Assembly (NCBI GenBank): GCA_003506065.1 | Contig: DNXA01000035.1 | Coordinates: 1 to 6,137 of the forward strand | DNA: 6,137 nt | DNA from: Actinomycetota bacterium | GTDB taxonomy: Bacteria > Actinomycetota > Actinomycetes > S36-B12 | Direction of reading: 5' to 3' | In this document: piece after piece, positions 1-6,137 of the stretch | Layout of the letters: each line of letters begins with the position of its first letter | Numbering within the stretch: position 1 is the stretch's first letter | The notes under the pieces: model-generated | What the model was told of the DNA's origin: nothing | Database searches by the model: none | Seen by the model: only the letters and a program-made list of their open reading frames with translations | Position numbers and translations under genes: made by a program

Positions 1-1257
1 CTGACCCGTGAGATTGAAGGCAGCAGTGAATGGCGTGAACTCACTCTGCCTTGCGAAATCCGACGCAGGATCTGCGTCATTGCGGATCGATCCGATCAGG
101 GGCGGCAGTTGCGCAAGGGTCGGCGTCACGATCACGTCGAATTCACTTGTGTCCTGCATCGCCTTGCGAGCAAGGGTTCGAAGAGTCGAGACAGCGACGG
201 TGAGTTCCGGCCCGGTGACGAGGTTGCCCTCCGAACGCAACCAGCGGGTGAGCGGCGTGACCTTGGACTCCTGCTGTGCGTCGAGTGGGATCGAAGCGGC
301 CAGGCAGGTCCACAGCATGGCAAAGCAGGCAGACAGTTCCGGCGAGAAGGGCATCGCGATCTCCTCGACCTGATGACCAAGCTGACCGAGCTGCACTGTG
401 ACCGATTCATAGGCAAGCAGGCACTCGGCATCAACAGCTGTTGACGCCAGGATCGGCGTTGCAAAACGCCCGATGCGCAGCTTGGCAGGCTCCTGTGTGC
501 TGGCCTGCAAAAACGATGCGCCGCGAGCAAGCGCTGGCGCAGGAGATCGATCACCGATGAAGGAGCCGCAAAGCGCGTCCAACACAGCCGCCGCGTCGGA
601 CACTGTTCGTGCGATCGGGCCGACCACACCAAGTTCGCCCAGGCTCTCACCCGATGGACCGGTAGACACACGACCACGACTGGGCTTGATGCCGACGAGC
701 CCACAACAGCTCGCCGGGATGCGAATCGATCCGCCACCGTCTGATCCAACTGCCGCGGCGACCAATCCCGCAGCGACCGCAGACGCGGCACCGCCGCTGG
801 ATCCCCCAGCCGAGCGCTCAAGATCCCATGGCGTGCGGGCGGGCGGACTGACATGTGACTCTGTGTACGCGGGCAATCCAAATTCCGGCGTATTCGTCTT
901 TCCGGTGAAGACGAATCCAGCCTCACGCATGCGCATGACCGGGTAGTCGTCCGCATCTGGCACAAAGTCAAATGCCTCGGAGCCCAGGCGACACCGCACA
1001 CCTGCCCAGGAGTTCAAGTCCTTCGGTGGGATCACGACCCCGTGCAAGGGCGACAGCCCAACGCGACCAAAGTCAGCATCGGCTCTGATGGCGTGCTCTC
1101 GGGCCAATTCAGGAGTACGGATGGCGAATGCGCCGATCACCTCATCCCATTGATCAGCGCGAGCCAAATAGTGCTCAGTCAATTCAAGCGAGGAGACCTC
1201 GCGACGTGCGATCGCCTGCCCCTGCTCCAGGGCCGTGAGGTCATGCAACTGCGCCAC
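1..1257 (-). CDS. Amidase signature family hydrolase (C-terminus cut by window edge)
   Basis: This is a Ser-cisSer-Lys amidase, which hydrolyses carboxylic amides to acid plus ammonia or amine, probably in the cytoplasm since no signal peptide is seen. I translated it by hand from the GTG at 1257-1255: 419 codons run open to base 1. The catalytic Lys is K79 (in PPKDLN). GKTNTPEFG lies near 119-127. The glycine/serine signature GGSSGGA is at 151-157, with the cis-Ser at S153, and the nucleophile is S177 in GSDGGGSIR. The 24-residue spacing from S153 to S177 equals that in FAAH (S217/S241). IPASCCGLVGIKPSRGRVS follows at 180-198. The reading stops at FNLTGQ, normally followed by PAxSxP, so perhaps 50-70 residues are missing. 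An in-frame stop at 1269-1267 leaves GTG 1257 as the first start; a TTG three codons later is possible. No Shine-Dalgarno is visible, so it may be leaderless. It is divergent from the peptidase gene. GatA is less likely, as no gatC or gatB is seen. The exact substrate cannot be told. Confidence 0.95.
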   Translation of the reverse strand, partial: MAQLHDLTALEQGQAIARREVSSLELTEHYLARADQWDEVIGAFAIRTPELAREHAIRADADFGRVGLSPLHGVVIPPKDLNSWAGVRCRLGSEAFDFVPDADDYPVMRMREAGFVFTGKTNTPEFGLPAYTESHVSPPARTPWDLERSAGGSSGGAASAVAAGLVAAAVGSDGGGSIRIPASCCGLVGIKPSRGRVSTGPSGESLGELGVVGPIARTVSDAAAVLDALCGSFIGDRSPAPALARGASFLQASTQEPAKLRIGRFATPILASTAVDAECLLAYESVTVQLGQLGHQVEEIAMPFSPELSACFAMLWTCLAASIPLDAQQESKVTPLTRWLRSEGNLVTGPELTVAVSTLRTLARKAMQDTSEFDVIVTPTLAQLPPLIGSIRNDADPASDFARQSEFTPFTAAFNLTGQ

Positions 1258-1263
1258 AGGAGC

Positions 1264-1269
1264 ACCCTA
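1264..1269 (-). promoter_or_regulatory. Putative -10 box of the amidase gene (leaderless)
   Basis: Read on the minus strand, bases 1269 to 1264 are TAGGGT, which matches the actinobacterial TANNNT -10 pattern. Exactly six bases separate it from the GTG at 1257, the spacing expected if transcription begins on the G of the start codon and gives a leaderless mRNA. The lack of a Shine-Dalgarno sequence before this GTG agrees. No convincing -35 was found. The box shares its TA with the opposite-facing -10 box. This is inferred from the sequence only. Confidence 0.5.
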
Positions 1270-1273
1270 TGGT
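1268..1273 (+). promoter_or_regulatory. Putative -10 box of the prolyl peptidase operon
   Basis: TATGGT fits TANNNT and lies six bases before GTG 1280, the same distance as the mirror-image box for the amidase. A start site at 1280 would make the peptidase mRNA leaderless and would head the four-gene cluster. The -35 region (about 1245-1250, inside amidase codons) is not recognisable, which is common for actinobacterial promoters. A competing reading is that transcripts start further upstream, inside the amidase gene, and use the AGGAG at 1258-1262. Confidence 0.5.
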
Positions 1274-1279
1274 GGTTCC

Positions 1280-3346
1280 GTGACCAAGCCGACCTATCCA
1301 AGCGCCCCACGCTCCGACGTGGCCGACACATATCACGGCACTGTTGTGGCTGACCCATATCGGTGGTTGGAGGACCCAGAGGATCCATCCACTCGTGCTT
1401 GGCTGGAAGCTCAATCGCTGCTGATGCAAGATGAGCGTGCGCAGTGGCAGCTACGCGATCGGTTCGCAGATCGCATGGAGAGTCTGCTCGGCGCGGGCAC
1501 CATTTCTCCCCCGTACTACCGCGGGAATCGCACCTTCTTCCTCAGGAGACTCCCAGGTGAGCAGTTCGCTTCCCTGCTGGTGCTGGAGAACGGCGAGGAG
1601 CGGACGCTGATCGATCCGATGGCTTTGGATCCCAGCGGCCTGACGACTCTCGACAATTGGCAGCCCACCAAAGAGGGCGACCGCATCGCGTACCAGATAT
1701 CCGAAGGTGGAACCGAAGAGTCTGTTCTCTACGTCATGGACGTTGCAACAGGCCAGATCCTTGACGGGCCTCTGGATCGATGCCGATTCTCGCCTATCGC
1801 CTGGCTGATCGGAGGCGAGGCCTTCTACTACGTGCGACGCATCGCTCCTGAGCTGCTGCCACAGTCGGAACAGAATTTTCACCGCCGCGTCTATCTGCAT
1901 CAGGTGGGAGCCAAGCAGGATGTGCTGGTCTTCGGCGCAGGAATGAACAAGACGAACTACTACGGCGTGCACGTCAGTCGCGACGGACGCTGGCTGGAGA
2001 TCACAGCATCCGAGGGCACGGAGCCGCGCAACGACCTCTGGGTAGCTGACCTGCACCAGTGCACGCCTGAGCAGCCCGAATTCACTCTGGTGCAAGGCGA
2101 TGTCGATGCACAGTCCTCCATCTCCTTTGGTCGTGACGGGCGCTTCTACGTCACCACGGATCTCAATGCACCACGCGCACGACTGGCACTGGCTGATCCG
2201 CAGGACTGGAGCAGCTGGACTGATCTCATCCCCGAAGATCCCGATGCCGTGTTCGATTCATTCGCGCTTCTCGATGGCGACGAACTGGAATACCCAATGC
2301 TGCTCGTGGCGAAGACCAGACATGGAGTGGGAGAACTCGCACTCCATCGCGCGGACGATGGAACATTCATCGAGCGCGTCACCTTGCCCGGGGCCGGCAC
2401 CACAAGTGGACCAATCGAGCACATTGACGGCGGGCCAGTGATCTGGTTTGTCTACACCGATCACGCGACCGTGCCGCATGTCTACCAATTCGACGGTCGC
2501 ACTCGCGAGGTCACGCTTTTCGCCTCTCCCCCAGGTGCCGTTGAAGTGCCCAAGGTCCACTCATCTCTGGTCACCTACGAATCACCGGATGGCACAACAG
2601 TGCGCATGTTCATCATCTCGCCAACGCAGCAGCCAGATACTCCACGCCCAGCAGTGCTGTACGGCTATGGAGGCTTCGGCATCTCGATGACACCTGGCTA
2701 CTCTGCTGCGACTCTTGCGTGGGTTGAAGCTGGCGGAGTTTGGGCTGTTGCCTGCCTACGCGGTGGCGGCGAAGAGGGCGAGGAATGGCATCGCGCCGGC
2801 ATGCTGGATCGCAAGCAGAATGTCTACGACGACTTCCATGCGGCCGCTCGTTACCTCTCAGCAGAAGGGTGGACCTCTCCTGAGCAGCTCGCTGTATACG
2901 GTGGATCCAACGGCGGGCTGCTCGTCGGCGCAGCGATCACACAGGAGCCAACCCTGTTCAATGCTGTGGTGTGCGTAGCACCCTTGCTCGACATGATTCG
3001 CTACGTCGAATCCGAACTCGGCCCCACCTGGACCGTGGAGTACGGCGATCCAGATGACCCCGAGCAGTTCACCTGGCTGCACAGTTATTCGCCATATCAC
3101 CATGTGCGCGAAGGCACCGACTACCCAGCAGCAATGATCGCGGTGTTCGACAACGACACTCGAACTGACCCGATGCACGGCCGCAAGATGGCGGCCGCAC
3201 TGCAGGCGGCAACATCTGGCGAACGTCCGATCCTGCTCCGCACTGAAGGAGATGTCGGCCACGGAGCTCGCTCGATGAGCAAGTCAGTTCAGGAATCTGC
3301 GGAGACTCTGGCCTTCATGGCCCGTTGGACAGGAATGCAAGGCTGA
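1280..3346 (+). CDS. Prolyl oligopeptidase (S9A serine peptidase)
   Basis: This is a cytoplasmic serine endopeptidase that cuts short peptides after proline (EC 3.4.21.26 type). It has 688 residues, normal for the family. YHGTVVADPYRWLEDP at 18-33 is the typical N-terminus. A beta-propeller that gates substrate size should span about 70-410, and the alpha/beta-hydrolase domain follows. Visible active-site parts are YGYGGFG, with Y463 matching the oxyanion Tyr473 of porcine POP; LRGGGEEG from 493; the nucleophile S543 in GGSNGG; W584, matching the proline-stacking Trp595; D626 and R628 in DNDTR, matching Asp641 and Arg643; and H661 in GHGA. GGSNGG rather than GGSAGG argues against oligopeptidase B. 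I chose GTG 1280 because homologues begin close to YPxAxRSDVxDxYHG and a -10 box lies six bases before it. An in-frame GTG at 1235 would extend the protein across the amidase start with unrelated residues. No signal peptide is seen. It is first in the cluster and ends two bases before the channel gene. Confidence 0.95.
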   Translation: MTKPTYPSAPRSDVADTYHGTVVADPYRWLEDPEDPSTRAWLEAQSLLMQDERAQWQLRDRFADRMESLLGAGTISPPYYRGNRTFFLRRLPGEQFASLLVLENGEERTLIDPMALDPSGLTTLDNWQPTKEGDRIAYQISEGGTEESVLYVMDVATGQILDGPLDRCRFSPIAWLIGGEAFYYVRRIAPELLPQSEQNFHRRVYLHQVGAKQDVLVFGAGMNKTNYYGVHVSRDGRWLEITASEGTEPRNDLWVADLHQCTPEQPEFTLVQGDVDAQSSISFGRDGRFYVTTDLNAPRARLALADPQDWSSWTDLIPEDPDAVFDSFALLDGDELEYPMLLVAKTRHGVGELALHRADDGTFIERVTLPGAGTTSGPIEHIDGGPVIWFVYTDHATVPHVYQFDGRTREVTLFASPPGAVEVPKVHSSLVTYESPDGTTVRMFIISPTQQPDTPRPAVLYGYGGFGISMTPGYSAATLAWVEAGGVWAVACLRGGGEEGEEWHRAGMLDRKQNVYDDFHAAARYLSAEGWTSPEQLAVYGGSNGGLLVGAAITQEPTLFNAVVCVAPLLDMIRYVESELGPTWTVEYGDPDDPEQFTWLHSYSPYHHVREGTDYPAAMIAVFDNDTRTDPMHGRKMAAALQAATSGERPILLRTEGDVGHGARSMSKSVQESAETLAFMARWTGMQG

Positions 3347-3348
3347 CC

Positions 3349-4317
3349 ATGTCCTCTTTCACACTTGCTGCTGCGACCGAGTCGACCTGGGATTCTGTGT
3401 GGAACACCATTGCCGATTGGCATTGGGACATCCCGTTGAAGTTGATCATCATCGTGGTGAGCGCAACCGTTGCACAGCTGGTCATCACCCGTGCGATTCG
3501 CAAGGTAGTGGGCAGCATGGTGTCCCGGTCTCGCGCTCCTCGGCCCAGTGATCTGAGATCTCTTGACAGCACCTCGGAGCTGACGAACATCGTCATGACC
3601 CAGCGCACCGAGCAGCGAGCGCAGGCCATGGGCGCGCTCCTTCGGAGCATCGCGATCATCTCCATCTGGACAATCGCCTTCATGACAATGCTGACAACCG
3701 TCGGCATCAACATCGGTCCACTGCTCGCCAGCGCTGGGGTGCTGGGCGTCATCCTCGGCTTCGGCGCTCAGCAACTCGTTGCCGACTATCTCGCCGGGAT
3801 CTCGATGATCTTCGAGGATCAACTCGGCGTCGGCGATGTGGTCAACGTGGGAACGGTGACGGGAACAGTTGAGGACGTTGCGCTGAGGTGCACGCGCATC
3901 CGGGACTTCGATGGCACGGTCTGGTACATCCGCAATGGCCAGATGAACTTCGTCGCCAATCAATCAAAAGGCTGGACAATCGCTCGCATCGACTTTCCGC
4001 TGGCCTACGACGCCGACTTGGAGAAGGTACGCGCTGTCATAGATGCCGAGGGTCAGCGCATGAGCAAGGATTCCCAATACGACCGAATCCTGCTCGATGC
4101 ACCGAGCTACGCGGGAGTTGAGATCGTGCGTGGAGATGCTGTGATCATCCGCATCATCGCCAAGACGGCACCCGAACAGCAGTTCATTGCCACCCGGGTA
4201 CTGCGACAGCGAATGAAGGAAGCCTTGGACACAGCCGGCATCAAGATGCCGGTACAGACCGTGCGCTTCGCCCAGGATGCAAGGGGAGACGATTCTGGAG
4301 CAGCGATGCAACCGTGA
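3349..4317 (+). CDS. MscS-family mechanosensitive ion channel
   Basis: This small-conductance mechanosensitive channel of the inner membrane should form a heptamer that opens under membrane tension and releases ions and small solutes during hypo-osmotic shock. It has 322 residues. Likely membrane segments are about 30-50 (LKLIIIVVSATVAQ), 97-119 (IAIISIWTIAFMTMLTTVGI) and the pore-lining third helix 123-151 (LASAGVLGVILGFGAQQLV). EDQLGVGD (156-163) leads into the beta domain, with VTGTVEDVALRCTRIRDFDG at 170-189 and IRNGQM at 194-199; the cytoplasmic alpha/beta domain ends near 308. Gln142 stands where E. coli MscS has the kink Gly113, while G150 matches Gly121; GAQxLVxDxLAG is usual for the Gram-positive branch as I remember it. 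There is no long C-terminal extension like that of corynebacterial MscCG. ATG 3349 is preferred over TTG 3325 because AAGG (3339-3342) lies six bases upstream and the gene then starts just after the peptidase stop. Confidence 0.95.
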   Translation: MSSFTLAAATESTWDSVWNTIADWHWDIPLKLIIIVVSATVAQLVITRAIRKVVGSMVSRSRAPRPSDLRSLDSTSELTNIVMTQRTEQRAQAMGALLRSIAIISIWTIAFMTMLTTVGINIGPLLASAGVLGVILGFGAQQLVADYLAGISMIFEDQLGVGDVVNVGTVTGTVEDVALRCTRIRDFDGTVWYIRNGQMNFVANQSKGWTIARIDFPLAYDADLEKVRAVIDAEGQRMSKDSQYDRILLDAPSYAGVEIVRGDAVIIRIIAKTAPEQQFIATRVLRQRMKEALDTAGIKMPVQTVRFAQDARGDDSGAAMQP

Positions 4318-5807
4318 CCCTGTGTCTGGTGACTGGCGCCACTGGGTATGTCGGAGGACGACTCATCCCCGAGCTGCTCAAGGCAGGATTTCAGGTGCGA
4401 GTCCTCGCACGCTCGCCTGAGAAGCTGCGCGACATCGCATGGGCTGGCAATGTGGAGATCGTCGTAGGTGACGCTTCGGACAGCACAGCGGCCAACGCGG
4501 CACTCGCGAACGTGGATGTTGCCTACTACCTCCTGCACTCCCTCCAGCAGGGCACTCAGCTCGAAGAGACCGAGCTCGCGATGGCGCGCACATTCGCCTC
4601 TGCAGCCAAGAGGCAGGGAGTCGGCCGGATCATCTACCTCGGAGACCTGATACCAGCTCTGAGCGAACAGGATTTGTCGCCCCATATGCGCTCTCGTATG
4701 AACGTCGGCAAAGCATTGAGTTCCTCGGGAGTGCCAACCGTGGAGCTTCGGGCGGCAGTGGTCATTGGTTCAGGTTCGGCTTCGTTCGAGATGCTGAGAT
4801 ACCTGACGGAGCGCTTGCCAGCAATGATCACGCCGCGGTGGGTACGAACCAAGACTCAGCCGATTGCCATCAGAGATGTCCTGCGCTATCTCGTCAGCTG
4901 CGCGTCACTGCCTGCGAGCGTGAGTCGCTCATTCGATATCGGTGGTCCCGATGTGTTGAGCTACCAGCAGATGATGCAGGCCTATGCAAAGGTCGCGGGC
5001 TTGAAACGTCGCATCATCCTTCCGATCAACCTGCTCTCGCCAGAGCTCTCCAGCCATTGGGTCAATCTGGTCACCCCAGTTCCACGCTCGATCGCCAGGC
5101 CCCTCGTGCGGTCACTCAAGCATGCAGCCGTCTGTTCCAACGAGGACATCAAGAAGTTTGTGCCAGATCCACCAGGGGGCCTGCTGAGCTATGAGCAGGC
5201 CGTTGCTGCAGCACTGGCACGCGTTCGCGATGCACAGGTGGCAACCCGCTGGAGCGGAGCGACACTTGGCAACACGGCCAGCGAACCATTGCCCAGCGAC
5301 CCAGAGTGGTCCGGCGGAAGCCTCTACAACGATGTGCGCGAACTCTCGTGCTCAGCGTCGCAGGAGGAACTTTGGCGCGCTGTCGAACGCATTGGCGGCG
5401 AACACGGCTGGTACGCCGGGAATTTCCTCTGGCGACTTCGAGGGCTTCAGGACAAGGTCATTGGCGGAGTTGGCCTCCGTCGCGGTCGGCGAGATCCAAA
5501 CACCATCATGGTTGGCGAACCCCTCGACTTCTGGCGAGTTGAGGAACGCGAATACCCCTCGCTTCTTCGTCTGCGGGCAGAGATGCGTCTGCCTGGTCGC
5601 GCATGGCTGGAATTTAGAGTCAGCGCTCAAGAAGAAGGCGGATCCACGCTTAGGCAAAGAGCGGTCTTCCTGCCACGCGGGCTCGCGGGTCATGCGTATT
5701 GGTGGGCAGTGGCCCCGTTCCATGCGTTCATTTTTCCGCCTATGGCTCGTGGCATCGTGGATCAGGCTGAAAGCCAATCTGGCTCATCGGGCACAATCAA
5801 CCGATGA
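4314..5807 (+). CDS. Atypical SDR/NmrA-like NAD(P)-binding protein fused to DUF2867
   Basis: This two-domain protein of 497 residues has no assigned reaction. Residues 1 to about 310 form a Rossmann NAD(P)-binding domain of the atypical SDR type (E. coli YbjT-like, from memory). It starts with TGATGYVG (7-14), fitting TGxxGxxG, followed by VLARSPEKL (30-38), GDASD (52-56) and YYLLHSL (71-77). The usual YxxxK active site is missing: the segment is [10 protein letters not shown] (126-135) and RIIYLGD lies at 105-111. [15 protein letters not shown] (207-221) is typical of the substrate side of this group. From about 332 to 486 there is a DUF2867 domain with [12 protein letters not shown] (366-377), EPLDFWRVE (402-410) and an aromatic tail, [18 protein letters not shown] (460-477). 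GTG 4314 overlaps the channel stop as GTGA, which suggests coupled translation; the nearest Shine-Dalgarno-like GGAG (4297-4300) is rather far, at 13 bases. The fusion is common and not an artefact of this window. Confidence 0.9.
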   Translation: MTLCLVTGATGYVGGRLIPELLKAGFQVRVLARSPEKLRDIAWAGNVEIVVGDASDSTAANAALANVDVAYYLLHSLQQGTQLEETELAMARTFASAAKRQGVGRIIYLGDLIPALSEQDLSPHMRSRMNVGKALSSSGVPTVELRAAVVIGSGSASFEMLRYLTERLPAMITPRWVRTKTQPIAIRDVLRYLVSCASLPASVSRSFDIGGPDVLSYQQMMQAYAKVAGLKRRIILPINLLSPELSSHWVNLVTPVPRSIARPLVRSLKHAAVCSNEDIKKFVPDPPGGLLSYEQAVAAALARVRDAQVATRWSGATLGNTASEPLPSDPEWSGGSLYNDVRELSCSASQEELWRAVERIGGEHGWYAGNFLWRLRGLQDKVIGGVGLRRGRRDPNTIMVGEPLDFWRVEEREYPSLLRLRAEMRLPGRAWLEFRVSAQEEGGSTLRQRAVFLPRGLAGHAYWWAVAPFHAFIFPPMARGIVDQAESQSGSSGTINR

Positions 5808-6137
5808 CGACGGAACCCACGCCATACCAACTCTTTGGAGGCGCCGATTTCTTCAGCAATCTCGTGCATGCCTTCTATCTGAAGGTAGCCACTGACGAAG
5901 TGCTCCGGCCGATGTACCCCGAAGGTGACCTCGGCCCTGCTGAGGATCGGCTGCGAATGTTTCTTGAGCAGTACTGGGGTGGACCCAAGACATATGGCGA
6001 TTTGCGCGGGCATCCAAGACTTCGGATGCGGCATGCCGATTTCCATATTGACTCAACTGCGCGCGACCGCTGGCTCGTTCACATGCATGCCGCACTGGAG
6101 GAGCAGGACATCCCATTCGAGTTCGGGCAGGAGCTGT
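5804..6137 (+). CDS. glbO: Group II truncated haemoglobin trHbO (3' end cut by window)
   Basis: This is a 2-on-2 haem globin of the cytoplasm that binds O2 and can take part in NO or peroxide chemistry; in mycobacteria GlbO is linked to respiration and redox defence. Only 111 complete codons are present, out of roughly 130 expected. The match to M. tuberculosis GlbO as I remember it is strong: [20 protein letters not shown] at 37-56, then YWGGP, and [10 protein letters not shown] at 68-77. Key haem-pocket residues are all present: TyrB10 Y25, TyrCD1 Y38, proximal HisF8 H77 and TrpG8 W90, matching Tyr23, Tyr36, His75 and Trp88. The N-terminus is two residues longer. ATG 5804 overlaps the preceding stop as ATGA, so translation is probably coupled; only a weak purine-poor leader precedes it. 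It is the last visible gene of the cluster. Confidence 0.95.
   Translation, partial: MTTEPTPYQLFGGADFFSNLVHAFYLKVATDEVLRPMYPEGDLGPAEDRLRMFLEQYWGGPKTYGDLRGHPRLRMRHADFHIDSTARDRWLVHMHAALEEQDIPFEFGQEL

Larger units (their letters stand above)
1258..1283 (+). promoter_or_regulatory. Shine-Dalgarno plus four-codon leader frame (MVVP) overlapping the peptidase start
   Basis: AGGAG at 1258-1262 is followed after six bases by ATG 1269. That ATG opens ATG GTG GTT CCG TGA (1269-1283), a Met-Val-Val-Pro frame. Its TGA overlaps the GTG of the peptidase gene as GTGA (1280-1283), the same type of overlap used further down the cluster. On any mRNA that starts upstream of 1258, this could load ribosomes and pass them on to GTG 1280 by reinitiation. 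On a leaderless mRNA starting at 1280 it would be absent. The elements are plainly visible, but their use is inferred and chance is possible. Confidence 0.35.

Noticed and set aside
63..94. Inverted repeat ACGCAG-GAT-CTGCGT (63-77) and 12-base palindrome CGGATCGATCCG (83-94)
   Set aside because: Both lie inside amidase codons (around GSIRNDADPAS), with no T-run and no gene end nearby, so a terminator or operator role is not supported.
132..1001. Long minus-strand open frame of 289 codons
   Set aside because: It lies in a different frame from the amidase, whose motifs (K79, GGSSGGA, S177) read without interruption through the same bases. The rejected frame is rich in Arg, Ser and Cys with no recognisable motif, as expected for an out-of-frame high-GC shadow.
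1..1257. Glutamyl-tRNA amidotransferase subunit A (gatA)
   Set aside because: The signature is shared across the family, but there are no gatC or gatB neighbours, and stretches such as YTESHVSPPARTPWDLERS resemble general amidases more than GatA. The missing C-terminus prevents a final decision.
1280..3346. Oligopeptidase B
   Set aside because: The nucleophile motif is GGSNGG, and a Trp equivalent to POP Trp595 is present. Both fit prolyl oligopeptidase better than the basic-residue-specific oligopeptidase B.
3289..3963. Minus-strand open frame of 224 codons opposite the channel gene
   Set aside because: It is antisense to the MscS coding region, with His/Asp/Arg-rich composition and no family signature. 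It is a mirror of the channel's codon pattern.
4281..4288. Strong Shine-Dalgarno-like AAGGGGAG before the SDR gene
   Set aside because: It lies 25 bases before GTG 4314, too far to serve it, and no in-frame start codon lies at a suitable distance. It simply encodes residues near the channel's C-terminus.
5191..5895. Plus-strand open frame of 234 codons across the SDR/globin junction
   Set aside because: It overlaps the SDR-DUF2867 gene and the globin start in another frame. Both real genes show clear family motifs, and this frame has none.

Overview
The window is gene-dense DNA, about 60% G+C by eye, from a bacterium that is most likely an actinobacterium (Actinomycetota). The reasons are a truncated haemoglobin that reads almost like mycobacterial GlbO, GTG start codons on three of the five genes, and TANNNT -10 boxes placed exactly where actinobacterial leaderless genes carry them. 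No mobile element, phage gene, CRISPR array, rRNA or tRNA was seen. Genus cannot be told from the sequence.

Layout. Minus strand, about 1-1257: an amidase-signature hydrolase that lacks only its C-terminus because the window ends. A 22-bp divergent gap follows (1258-1279). Plus strand from 1280: a prolyl oligopeptidase (1280-3346), an MscS-type mechanosensitive channel (3349-4317), an atypical SDR/NmrA-like NAD(P)-binding protein fused to a DUF2867 domain (4314-5807), and the start of a group II truncated haemoglobin, glbO (5804 to the window end). The four plus-strand genes are spaced +2, -4 (GTGA) and -4 (ATGA) bases, so they look like one translationally coupled transcript. There is no gene-free stretch longer than 22 bases.

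How the genes work together. The amidase and the peptidase are both hydrolases of amide or peptide bonds and share one tiny divergent control region, which could fit joint use of peptides or amides. The channel releases solutes on hypo-osmotic shock, and the globin handles O2, NO or peroxide chemistry. The SDR-DUF2867 protein has no known function. The link between these jobs is inferred from gene order only.

The genes are ordinary families with intact active sites. The most interesting part is the divergent gap. It holds two overlapping -10 boxes arranged symmetrically so that each lies exactly 6 bases before a GTG start codon. On the plus strand it also holds a Shine-Dalgarno-preceded four-codon reading frame (Met-Val-Val-Pro-stop) whose stop overlaps the start codon of the prolyl peptidase. 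I found no convincing new multi-gene system.
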